NCBI RefSeq assembly: GCF_900637395.1
Contig: NZ_LR134372.1
Span: 248,001 to 312,000 of the forward strand
Direction of reading: 5' to 3'
From: Campylobacter upsaliensis
Lineage (GTDB): Bacteria > Campylobacterota > Campylobacteria > Campylobacterales > Campylobacteraceae
DNA length: 64,000 nt
The notes under the pieces are model-generated. The model did not search any database, was not told the DNA's origin, and saw nothing but the letters and a program-made list of their open reading frames with translations. The position numbers and the translations under genes are program-made. Positions 57,219 through 64,000 of the stretch are shown here, piece by piece (positions within the stretch are counted from its first letter, which is position 1; each line of letters opens with the position of its first letter).

Positions 57219-58171
57219 AACTCTTCCTTTTTTATTTTTCTAGCTTTTGTCACAGCGATAGCTCCAGCTACTACGCCTACAAGAGGTGCGGTTAAAACGC
57301 CTTTGATGAGAGTGGAGTCTTCATTGATGAAATTATCCACCTTAACTTTCATATGCGGTCGTCCTACTTGTCCGGTATTTTCATATTTTTTAGCGATAGC
57401 TTCATCGATTTTGGTAAAATCCACAGAAGAAATGTAAAAAGTGCTCGTTCCGCCATTTTGCGTATCGCCATAGATGAATTTTCCCTGCTTTTTAGCCTTT
57501 TCGACAAGATTTAAAATTTTAGCCTTGTCGTCAAAAATTATGGCATTTTTTGGGCATTGTGTTTCACAAGCTGGTTTTTTGCCTTCTGCGAGTAAGTCCG
57601 CACACATATCACATTTAAACATAGCACCCCCACCAGCTAATTTTGGAGCGATTTTAAGATAAATTCCAACCCCAGCTTGTCTTTGAGGAATCCCCCAAGG
57701 ACAGACATCACGGCACTTTGCCCCACCAAAGCAAAAATGCTCATCGATATTAACGGCGTTATTTTTATCCTTAGAAATCACCCCAAAAGGGCAAATTTTT
57801 TGACAAGTAGGATCATCGCAGTGCATACAACGACGCGGAATAAAAATTTTTTTAGAATCCACCTCCACAGCCTCCACAAAGGTCCAGTTATAAGGACTTA
57901 AACGGGAAATGTCGTTTTGTTTTTGTGAATAATCCTCATTGATTTTACGCGGAAAATAATTAGGAATTTCTTCCACAGGCTTAGGAAAACGCGCCGCATT
58001 TTTCTCCTTACACGCACTTACACATTTTGGCATATCAAAGCCAGTGCAGCCATCGCAGCGGTCTAGGTCTATAATGCTAGCCTTGCCTTTAATCTTACTA
58101 AAGTCTAAATTTACACCAGCGACTAAAACGGGGCTTAATGCTAAGGATTTTAAAAATTTGCGTCTTTGCAT
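57215..58171 (-). CDS. Periplasmic Fe-S electron-transfer subunit with Tat signal
   Basis: A 318-residue multi-cluster ferredoxin of the DMSO-reductase accessory family (FdnH/HybA-like). The Tat signal is RRKFLK at residues 3-8, with a C-terminal membrane helix (VLTAPLVGVVAGAIAV). Cluster cysteines: C39/42/50/54, C115/118/123/127, C147/153/157 and C187/190/202/206. Position 150, normally the second Cys of the third motif, is Gly (CFGGAKC), giving 15 rather than 16 ligands. It is the first gene of an Fe-S/cytochrome b/transporter operon. Confidence 0.83.
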   Translation of the reverse strand: MQRRKFLKSLALSPVLVAGVNLDFSKIKGKASIIDLDRCDGCTGFDMPKCVSACKEKNAARFPKPVEEIPNYFPRKINEDYSQKQNDISRLSPYNWTFVEAVEVDSKKIFIPRRCMHCDDPTCQKICPFGVISKDKNNAVNIDEHFCFGGAKCRDVCPWGIPQRQAGVGIYLKIAPKLAGGGAMFKCDMCADLLAEGKKPACETQCPKNAIIFDDKAKILNLVEKAKKQGKFIYGDTQNGGTSTFYISSVDFTKIDEAIAKKYENTGQVGRPHMKVKVDNFINEDSTLIKGVLTAPLVGVVAGAIAVTKARKIKKEEL

Positions 58172-58341
58172 AATGCTAACCTTTTAAATAATTTCTAGCA
58201 TTGTATGTAAATTTAAGTGCTTTGTGTGTAACTTTATTACAAAAAAAGGCTTTTAAAGGCGAGATAAAATGTGTAATGTAAAAATATTTTGCTTTATGTT
58301 TCTTATATGATAACAAATATTTTAATACATAAGGAGACACA

Positions 58342-58629
58342 ATGAAAAATGTTATCAAATTAGGTTTGCTTAGTGCAATTGTTGCCACTTTATTTTCTGC
58401 TTGTTCTTCAGAGCCAAAGAGTGTGCAATATTATGAAGATCCAAAAAATGCTAAAGAATTGGAAGCCAAAATACAAGAATGCGATAAAAACGCTAATTCT
58501 GCAAAAACTAATACAGAATGTGCAAATGCTTACAAGGCACGATACTCAAAATCACTTCAAAATTTTCAAAATGAAAAACTTACAGACGAAGAAATTAAAA
58601 AGTATTTTAAACATAGAGATAACAAATGA
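58342..58629 (+). CDS. EexN-like lipoprotein
   Basis: A 95-residue lipoprotein with lipobox LFSAC (cleavage before C21). The mature part has the EexN features SVQYYEDPKNAKELEAKIQE and the two-cysteine pattern (QECDKN; TECANAYKAR). The 3' end is charged. AAGGAG precedes the ATG. It diverges from the Fe-S operon. No conjugation genes are near. It resembles the protein at 14773; both have a chromosomal, non-plasmid context. Confidence 0.75.
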   Translation: MKNVIKLGLLSAIVATLFSACSSEPKSVQYYEDPKNAKELEAKIQECDKNANSAKTNTECANAYKARYSKSLQNFQNEKLTDEEIKKYFKHRDNK

Positions 58630-58710
58630 ATTTTTTCAAACTCTAGGTTATAGAACAAATTATTAATGCCATTAGATAAACAGGAACAAGCGATAAGATT
58701 ACTGAACTTT

Positions 58711-58734
58711 AAGCCTTTATATCTTTAAAGGCTT
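58711..58734. terminator. Bidirectional terminator between eexN-like gene and prfA
   Basis: AAGCCTTTA (58711-58719) pairs with TAAAGGCTT (58726-58734) around a 6-nt loop in the convergent gap, with T-rich flanks on both strands. Confidence 0.7.
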
Positions 58735-58793
58735 AATTTTATCTAATGCTACAAAGTCTTTTTCTGTATGTAAAATGCAATTTTTTAAAGTGC

Positions 58794-59861
58794 TTATAAT
58801 TTCTGCTCTTTCAAAGCTTCGCTTTGATGATGAGCGATTAAAGGCTCGATAAGCTCGTCAAAAAGCCCTCCCTCCATAATGGCATCAAGTCTATAAAGCG
58901 TAAGATTAATGCGATGGTCGCTAATGCGGTTTTGTGGGAAATTATAAGTGCGTATGCGTTCGCTCCTATCGCCACTTCCCACTTGAGACTTGCGTGCCTC
59001 GCTTTCTTTGGCTAATCTTTCACTTTCTTGCATTTCATAAAGTCTCGCTTTTAGGATTTTCATCGCACTTTCTTTATTTTTATGTTGAGATTTGCCGTCT
59101 TGATTGACGACAACTAAGCCACTTGGTATGTGAGTGATACGAACGGCTGAATCTGTGGTATTGACACTTTGTCCGCCGTGTCCTGAAGAACGCATAACAT
59201 CGATTTTAAGGTCGTTTGGATTGATTTGAATTTCTATATCATCGACCTCTGGCATAATGGCGACTGTGATGGCTGAGGTGTGAATTCTACCTTGAGATTC
59301 TGTTTGAGGGATTCTTTGCACTCTGTGTGTGCCACTTTCAAATTTGAGCCTTGAGTAAGCTCCTGTGCCTTTAACAAGCATAATAAGTTCTTTAAAGCCT
59401 CCCGCACTGCCCTCACTTGAGCTAACAATTTCAATCTTATAGCCTCTTAAATCCGCATATCTTGCGTAAGCTTTGACTAAATCTCCCACAAACAAGGATG
59501 CCTCATCCCCTCCCGTCCCTGCACGAATTTCAAGGAAGATATTTTTTTCATCGTTTGGATCTTTAGGTAGAAGTAAGATTTTAATTTCTTCTTCAAAATT
59601 GATTTTTTCTTCTTCTAAATTTTTCAATTCTTCTTTAGCAAGTTCGCTAAATTCTGGGTCATTTAAAAGGGCTTTATTATCTTCAATTTGAGTGAGTGTA
59701 TTAAAATAATCTTTTGTTTTTAAGACTATGGGTTCTAAATTTTTTTGCTCTTTGGAAAGAGAGGTCATTTTTTCTATATCATTAATAATTTTTGTATCGC
59801 TAAGAAGAGTGTTTAATTCTTCATAGCGTTTGAGAAAGGGTTGTAATTTTTCCGCTAACAT
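58794..59861 (-). CDS. prfA: Peptide chain release factor 1
   Basis: Recognises UAA and UAG and triggers peptide release. The anticodon-like motif PQT lies in [15 protein letters not shown] (RF1 type, normally PxT), and the catalytic GGQ is in [16 protein letters not shown]. The length of 355 is normal. It follows rpsT directly, without a gap. It corresponds to Cj1612. Confidence 0.97.
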   Translation of the reverse strand: MLAEKLQPFLKRYEELNTLLSDTKIINDIEKMTSLSKEQKNLEPIVLKTKDYFNTLTQIEDNKALLNDPEFSELAKEELKNLEEEKINFEEEIKILLLPKDPNDEKNIFLEIRAGTGGDEASLFVGDLVKAYARYADLRGYKIEIVSSSEGSAGGFKELIMLVKGTGAYSRLKFESGTHRVQRIPQTESQGRIHTSAITVAIMPEVDDIEIQINPNDLKIDVMRSSGHGGQSVNTTDSAVRITHIPSGLVVVNQDGKSQHKNKESAMKILKARLYEMQESERLAKESEARKSQVGSGDRSERIRTYNFPQNRISDHRINLTLYRLDAIMEGGLFDELIEPLIAHHQSEALKEQKL

Positions 59862-60125
59862 TTAGGCGATTTTGTTGATTAAAAGGGCAAGTCTGCTCAC
59901 GCGGCGTGCGGCAGTTTGTTTTTTAAGAAAGCCACGACTTACCATAGCGTGGATGCTTTTATTTGCGATTTTAAAAGCTTCGTTAGCTGCGTTTTTGTCA
60001 TTATTTGCAGCAGCTTCTCTAACGGCTTTTGTGATGTTCTTAAGTCTAGTTCTATAAAATCTATTTCTTTCTGTTTTTTTGATGGTTTGTCTTGCTCTTT
60101 TTTCGGCGGATTTGTGATTTGCCAT
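59862..60125 (-). CDS. rpsT: 30S ribosomal protein S20
   Basis: Small ribosomal protein binding 16S rRNA. It is 87 residues long and basic, opening with [21 protein letters not shown], a standard S20 N-terminus. It shares a transcript with prfA (Cj1611-1612). Confidence 0.97.
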   Translation of the reverse strand: MANHKSAEKRARQTIKKTERNRFYRTRLKNITKAVREAAANNDKNAANEAFKIANKSIHAMVSRGFLKKQTAARRVSRLALLINKIA

Positions 60126-60156
60126 AAAATTTCCTTATCTTAAAATTAAAACTAGG

Positions 60157-60162
60157 ATTATA
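60157..60162 (-). promoter_or_regulatory. rpsT-prfA promoter -10
   Basis: TATAAT on the minus strand (60162-60157), preceded by T-rich sequence and 31 bp before the rpsT start. AAGGA is upstream of the ATG. Confidence 0.6.
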
Positions 60163-60201
60163 TAAAAGTAAAAGTTAAAATAGACTTAATTTAAGTAAAA
60201 A

Positions 60202-60702
60202 TTAAAACAAAGTTTTCAAAGAAATATCCCAAGCGACTAGATTAAATTTAAGCAAAAAGCCGTAAATCACTGCACATAAAAGCCCAGCAAAAAGCCCTGC
60301 TAACATATCATCAAGCATTACGCCTAAGCCACCCTTGACCTTTTTGTCTATTTTGCCGATGATAGATGGCTTAGTGATGTCAAAAAAACGGAAAAAGATA
60401 AAGGCTAAGACGAAATTTAAAAGTGAATTTTCTGCACTTGCCGCAATAGCACAAGCTAAAAAAACTCCCGCCACTTCGTCAATGACGATGTGTTTATCAT
60501 CGTGTTTTTGTGTCTTTTTTTCATAATCATCAATCACGCGTATTGAAGCGATGAAAATCAAAATGGAAAGTAAAAAAAGTGTTTGTTCTCCTAAATATCT
60601 AAGCACAAAAAAGGCAGGAATCATCGCCGCTAAAGTGCCAAAGGTTCCGGGTGCTTTTTTCACACTTCCTGAATAAAAAAAGGTTAAATAAAATCTTTGC
60701 AT
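60202..60702 (-). CDS. pgpA: Phosphatidylglycerophosphatase A
   Basis: Inner-membrane phosphatase producing phosphatidylglycerol. Family motifs: SVKKAPGTFGTLAAMIP (~residue 13), VIDEVAGVFLACAIA (~residue 73) and MLDDMLAGLFAGLL (~residue 129). It is 166 residues long with about four helices. It lies one base downstream of the sulfurylase-like gene (Cj1610). Confidence 0.93.
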   Translation of the reverse strand: MQRFYLTFFYSGSVKKAPGTFGTLAAMIPAFFVLRYLGEQTLFLLSILIFIASIRVIDDYEKKTQKHDDKHIVIDEVAGVFLACAIAASAENSLLNFVLAFIFFRFFDITKPSIIGKIDKKVKGGLGVMLDDMLAGLFAGLLCAVIYGFLLKFNLVAWDISLKTLF

Positions 60703-60703
60703 T

Positions 60704-61861
60704 TCACACCATATAAGTCATTTGATGAACTTCTAAAAGTTTTTGGTAAAATTCCTCATCGCTTTTATCTTCTAAAATCCCATCTGTTGGGAAGAGATTT
60801 TGGTAAAGTTGCTGTAAATTTTTAAGGCGTTGTGGAAAAAGTGCGCTTAAGATAAGACTTGAAATTTCCTTACGCATAAAAACAGCAGGAGGGATTATAC
60901 CAGCTCTTAGTAAATCTTTTAAAGAATTGGCATTATAGTGCAAATGATGATGTGTGCCGTGCGGACAAGAGCGTGTTGAGACGATCATTTTGCATTGATC
61001 GCAAAAAACAAATTCTGGTAAAATAATCGTTTCTATACCATAATCTTTAGAAAATTCATCAAGAATGCTTTTGGGTTGATTAGCATCGTAAAACATACCC
61101 AAACCGCTATGATTTTGCCCTACGACAAGCTTAGTGCAGCCAAGACTTTTTGCGATAATGCTTTCAAGCCCGGGATTTAGGTGTGCGTGAAAAATATTAA
61201 TATTTTTAAGCGGAAAGACAAAAATGCATTCTTTTGGCAGATAATTTTGAATAAAAGTTTGTAAATATTTTTCTTTAAGCTCAAATTCAAAGCCATTTGC
61301 TTCATAGGACTCTATGAGAAAAACTACTACCAAATCAGCCTTATCAATGGTCCAGCGAAAAATTCTTTCATGTGCTCTATGAAGTGGGTCAAAGCTTGAA
61401 ACAATTGCGGTGATTTTTTGTGCATTTCGTGCGTTTTTAATGCGATTAAATTCTTGTTTATAAAAGGAGAGTTCATTGCGGTAGAGTTCTATTTCTCCAT
61501 AGATGTAAAAACTATTTTCATTATTAAGTGGGCAGATGTTTGGATTAAAAATATTGATAAAATTTTTATCATCTTTGAATTTATCTTGATAAATAATATG
61601 CCCTACAATTTCGCCGTTTAATTCAAGCTCTAGCAAATCCTTAGACTTTAAATCTTTCAAAATACTACAATCGCTTGGAGCGAAGCTTAAGGGGTATGGA
61701 AAACTTTCATTTTTAAATTTGCCCGTTTTTAAAATTTGCTTACTTTCTTTTTCACTCATCAAGCGTGAGCAAGAGCCTAGTAATCCCTCCTTAATGAGTG
61801 AAAGTATGCCAAATTCACTAGAATTAATCTTAATGCTTTTATTTTTTCTTACTGATTTCAT
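60704..61861 (-). CDS. ATP-sulfurylase-like nucleotidyltransferase (Cj1609-type)
   Basis: A 385-residue protein of the sulfate adenylyltransferase fold. The HxxH-type motif is DPLHRAHERIF (~residue 165), the second motif is VVGQNHSGLGMFYD, and a Cys/His-rich segment (CDQCKMIVSTRSCPHGTH) may bind zinc. The start is ATG at 61861 with AAGGA upstream; an upstream extension overlaps the regulator gene. Campylobacter has no obvious assimilatory sulfate pathway, so the in vivo reaction is unclear. Confidence 0.75.
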   Translation of the reverse strand: MKSVRKNKSIKINSSEFGILSLIKEGLLGSCSRLMSEKESKQILKTGKFKNESFPYPLSFAPSDCSILKDLKSKDLLELELNGEIVGHIIYQDKFKDDKNFINIFNPNICPLNNENSFYIYGEIELYRNELSFYKQEFNRIKNARNAQKITAIVSSFDPLHRAHERIFRWTIDKADLVVVFLIESYEANGFEFELKEKYLQTFIQNYLPKECIFVFPLKNINIFHAHLNPGLESIIAKSLGCTKLVVGQNHSGLGMFYDANQPKSILDEFSKDYGIETIILPEFVFCDQCKMIVSTRSCPHGTHHHLHYNANSLKDLLRAGIIPPAVFMRKEISSLILSALFPQRLKNLQQLYQNLFPTDGILEDKSDEEFYQKLLEVHQMTYMV

Positions 61862-62738
61862 ATTTTTTCCTTTTTTCCCATAAGGATTTGCGTGAAATTC
61901 CAAGTTTTTTGGAGAGTTCTGTGTCTGCGAAAACATTTTGATAGCTTAAAATAATGTGCTTGATATATTCATCTATGGTTAAAATTTCATTATTATTAAT
62001 ATCCTTTTCATCATGATTAAAATCGATACAATGAAATCCAAGCTCTTCGAAATTAAGTTCGCAAATTTTGTGTGTATGGATAATAATAGCTTTATTTTTG
62101 ACAAATTCTAAAAGTTTTTCTTTTTCATTATGTTTTAAAATTTGAAAATGGCTTAAAAAAAGCACTTTGTTTTCTAAATCAAGCTTCATCACCTTATCCA
62201 CAGAATTTGGCACAGATAAATCGACATAACAAAGTTCCACATTACACTCGTTCATATAGGAAAAAGCGAAAGCATCTGCGTAGCTTTGCTTGTTGGTTTG
62301 TAAGATAAGGGGGAGTTTGAGTTTTTTATATGAAAAATGTGGTAATTTTACCGCACTAAGACGCGATTTGATATAGTTTTGATAAGTAGAATTAAGCAAT
62401 AAAAGATGTCTAAAATCTTGATGATGTTTGATTTTTCTTAATAATTCTTCCATCATAAAAGGCTTTTGTATATAATCGCTTGCCCCCATTTTCAAAGGTG
62501 TGGAAACGGTGTCTGTGCTAATGTAAGAAATAAGCAAAATGACGATGTTGTTTTTAAATTTTTCCACAGCTTTTAAGAAATTTGGCGTGTTAGAGGAGAT
62601 TAAAACAATTTCATAGTTTTTTTGCCCTATTAATTCATCATAAGAATTAAAAATTTCGCAACTATATCCCAAATCACTTAGCCTCATCGCTATACTTTGT
62701 GCTAAGTAAAGTTCATTTTCTATAATTAAAACTCGCAT
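61839..62738 (-). CDS. Atypical orphan response regulator, HP1021/Cj1608-like
   Basis: A 299-residue regulator. The receiver-like domain (residues 1-115) opens with RVLIIENELYLAQS and keeps the K near IQKPFMMEELL, but the phospho-acceptor position has no Asp: EIVLISSNTP replaces the usual LDxxMP, so phosphorylation is unlikely. The C-terminus has a Fis-like helix-turn-helix (LSKKLGISRKSLWEKRKKY). HP1021 of H. pylori binds oriC and senses redox state. Its ATG overlaps the ispDF stop. Confidence 0.88.
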   Translation of the reverse strand: MRVLIIENELYLAQSIAMRLSDLGYSCEIFNSYDELIGQKNYEIVLISSNTPNFLKAVEKFKNNIVILLISYISTDTVSTPLKMGASDYIQKPFMMEELLRKIKHHQDFRHLLLLNSTYQNYIKSRLSAVKLPHFSYKKLKLPLILQTNKQSYADAFAFSYMNECNVELCYVDLSVPNSVDKVMKLDLENKVLFLSHFQILKHNEKEKLLEFVKNKAIIIHTHKICELNFEELGFHCIDFNHDEKDINNNEILTIDEYIKHIILSYQNVFADTELSKKLGISRKSLWEKRKKYEISKKK

Positions 62739-63853
62739 TATTTAGTCCAATCAAAATATTTTAAATTCACACTTGCTTGCACGGCTATACCCTCGCTTCT
62801 TCCTATAAATCCTAGCTTTTCTGTGGTGGTGGCTTTGACATTGACTCTAAATTCATCAAGGTCTAAAATTTGGGCGATATTTTTGGCTATTTCTTTTTTA
62901 AAATCGCCAATTTTAGGCTTTTGTGCTAGGATTGTGATGTCGATATTAACACAAGTGAAGCCGTATTGCCTTATTTGCGTGTAAATTTGGGCTAAAAGTT
63001 TCATAGAATCGGCATTTTTATACTTTAAATCTGTATCTGGAAAAAGCTCTCCTATATCTCCAAGCGAGGAAGCACCCAAAAGTGCATCGCTAAGAGCGTG
63101 TGCTAAGACATCGCCATCGCTATGGGCTTTTAATCCTATTGTAGGATGGATTTCAACCCCTCCTAAAAGCAAAGCGCGTTTTTCTCCAAATTCATGCACA
63201 TCAAAGCCATTTCCGGTGAAAATATCCTTGCTAGGGGCAGGAAGCTTAAGCTTTTTAAGATCTTCTTTAAAGGTGATTTTACGCGCATTTTCTTCGCCAC
63301 TTACAAACCAAATTTTACCTCCCACAGCAGCGATAGCCGTGCTATCATCTGTGAATTCTTGTCCTGTTTGAAGAGCTTTTTTAAGTAGGGCGGTGCGGGA
63401 GAGTTGCGGGGTTTGTATGAGCTTGATTTTCTCCCTTTGCAAACTTTGTTCATTTTCATAAAGTGCGGTATCACAAACCTTTAAGGCGGGTGTGATACAG
63501 TCTGCATTATGGATATTTTCTAAAAGGCGGTTGAATAAATTTTTTGAGATTAAAACCCTTGCTACATCACTTACCATTACAAATTCACTTTCAACTAAAT
63601 CAAGAGCGTTTTTTAAAGACTGCATTCTGCTTGCTCCGCCTTGCACAAATTCGTAATTTTTTGCAAATTTTTTCATATAAGAAATGTTACTAGATGTAAC
63701 AATTATTTTTTTAAAAGAATAAAAAGAGCTTAAATTTTTTGTCGCAAAAAGCCAAAGGGGGTCATCGCCTAGGCGGATAAATTGTTTTTTTACGCCCATA
63801 TTAAAGCGTGTAGAATCTCCAGCTGCGAGCATAATTAAGCTTATATTTGACAC
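62738..63853 (-). CDS. ispDF: Bifunctional IspD/IspF enzyme of the MEP isoprenoid pathway
   Basis: An N-terminal cytidylyltransferase (LIMLAAGDSTRF, VSDVARVL) is fused to a C-terminal MECDP synthase (GNGFDVHEFGEKRALLLGGV, AHSDGDVLAHALSDALLGA). The start is GTG at 63853, six bases after AAGGAG, giving 371 residues (MSNISLIML), the C. jejuni length; an upstream TTG at 63868 lies over that site. It corresponds to Cj1607. Confidence 0.95.
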   Translation of the reverse strand: MSNISLIMLAAGDSTRFNMGVKKQFIRLGDDPLWLFATKNLSSFYSFKKIIVTSSNISYMKKFAKNYEFVQGGASRMQSLKNALDLVESEFVMVSDVARVLISKNLFNRLLENIHNADCITPALKVCDTALYENEQSLQREKIKLIQTPQLSRTALLKKALQTGQEFTDDSTAIAAVGGKIWFVSGEENARKITFKEDLKKLKLPAPSKDIFTGNGFDVHEFGEKRALLLGGVEIHPTIGLKAHSDGDVLAHALSDALLGASSLGDIGELFPDTDLKYKNADSMKLLAQIYTQIRQYGFTCVNIDITILAQKPKIGDFKKEIAKNIAQILDLDEFRVNVKATTTEKLGFIGRSEGIAVQASVNLKYFDWTK

Positions 63854-63957
63854 TTTTACTCCTTGCAAATTCTTATGTTACTATATTATACACTTTAAGA
63901 AGCTAATTTTTAACTTTTTAAGAGTAAAATTTATTTTATTAAGCATAAGGAGAAATG

Positions 63958-64000
63958 ATGATAGAAAAGATTAAAGAAAGACTAGCTAGAGTGAAATATC
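63958..64000 (+). CDS. mrp: Start of a gene, probably mrp (ParA-family Fe-S carrier), cut by window edge
   Basis: ATG at 63958 follows AAGGAG (63947-63952) with a 5-bp gap; another ATG three bases earlier is too close. The 14 visible residues (MIEKIKERLARVKY) resemble the N-terminus of Mrp/ApbC proteins, and mrp (Cj1606c) is the neighbour of ispDF in C. jejuni. Identification rests mainly on position. Confidence 0.5.
   Translation, partial: MIEKIKERLARVKY

Noticed and set aside
58373-58666. 97-residue frame overlapping the EexN-like gene
   Set aside because: Out of frame with the lipoprotein, no own Shine-Dalgarno and no recognisable features; it is a shadow.

Overview
The window is chromosomal DNA from a Campylobacter. 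It is AT-rich and densely packed, with many 1-14 bp gene overlaps, sigma70 promoters that rely on an extended -10 box with little or no -35, and long homopolymeric G/C tracts. The genes form blocks whose order I recall from C. jejuni: Cj1288-1289; Cj0605 to Cj0592; Cj0522 to Cj0509; porA; ansB; accBC; the pse flagellar-glycan genes; Cj0991 to Cj0997; Cj1633 to Cj1638; and Cj1612 to Cj1606. The joins between blocks are not those of C. jejuni, so this is probably a related species. A C. upsaliensis/C. helveticus-like genome is my guess, not something the sequence proves.

Layout. 1-3.9 kb: gltX (cut by the window edge), a SurA-like chaperone, an M20 amidohydrolase and ppk2. 4-10.9 kb: dsbD, a MOSC protein, a sodium-dependent transporter, a D-cysteine desulfhydrase-like enzyme and a MotA/MotB (ZorAB-like) motor pair of unknown role. 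10.9-15 kb: fbaA, the periplasmic foldase PEB4, nth, a secreted nuclease, a TRIC-type membrane protein and a small EexN-like lipoprotein. 15-20 kb: YceI protein, a Na/Pi cotransporter, a membrane protein, a rhodanese and htpG. 20-28 kb: plsC, an SH3-like membrane protein, purQ-purS-purC, a carboxy-terminal processing protease, a CsoR-type repressor and clpB. 28-31 kb: porA, a non-coding stretch with a candidate small RNA and decayed copies of ansB, then ansB. 31-33 kb: accB-accC. 33-41 kb: a nine-gene overlapping minus-strand chain running hemB-argF-DUF2603-hemN-Fe-S protein-pseF-pseG-pseH-formyltransferase. 41-47.4 kb: ribA, rsmG and a degraded type I restriction-modification locus. 47.4-55.5 kb: a PP-loop enzyme, an EF-hand-like protein, dnaG, a TPR protein, rnhA, rnc, aroC and a phase-variable DUF2920 protein. 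55.5-58.6 kb: a TehA-like transporter, an orphan cytochrome b/Fe-S module and a second EexN-like lipoprotein. 58.8-64 kb: prfA, rpsT, pgpA, an ATP-sulfurylase-like protein, an atypical HP1021-like response regulator, ispDF and the start of a probable mrp.

Most of the window is housekeeping. The accessory signals are: two phase-variable G tracts, in pseH (18) and the DUF2920 gene (17); a type I R-M locus whose HsdR has lost its Walker A region and frame, whose HsdM has NPSY in place of NPPY/F, and whose HsdS carries a 225-bp internal direct repeat; a possible ~60-nt small RNA behind porA with a C/U-rich loop; fragmentary duplicates of ansB next to the intact gene; and a respiratory Fe-S/cytochrome b pair with no catalytic subunit. 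I found no CRISPR array, insertion sequence, prophage, tRNA or rRNA.
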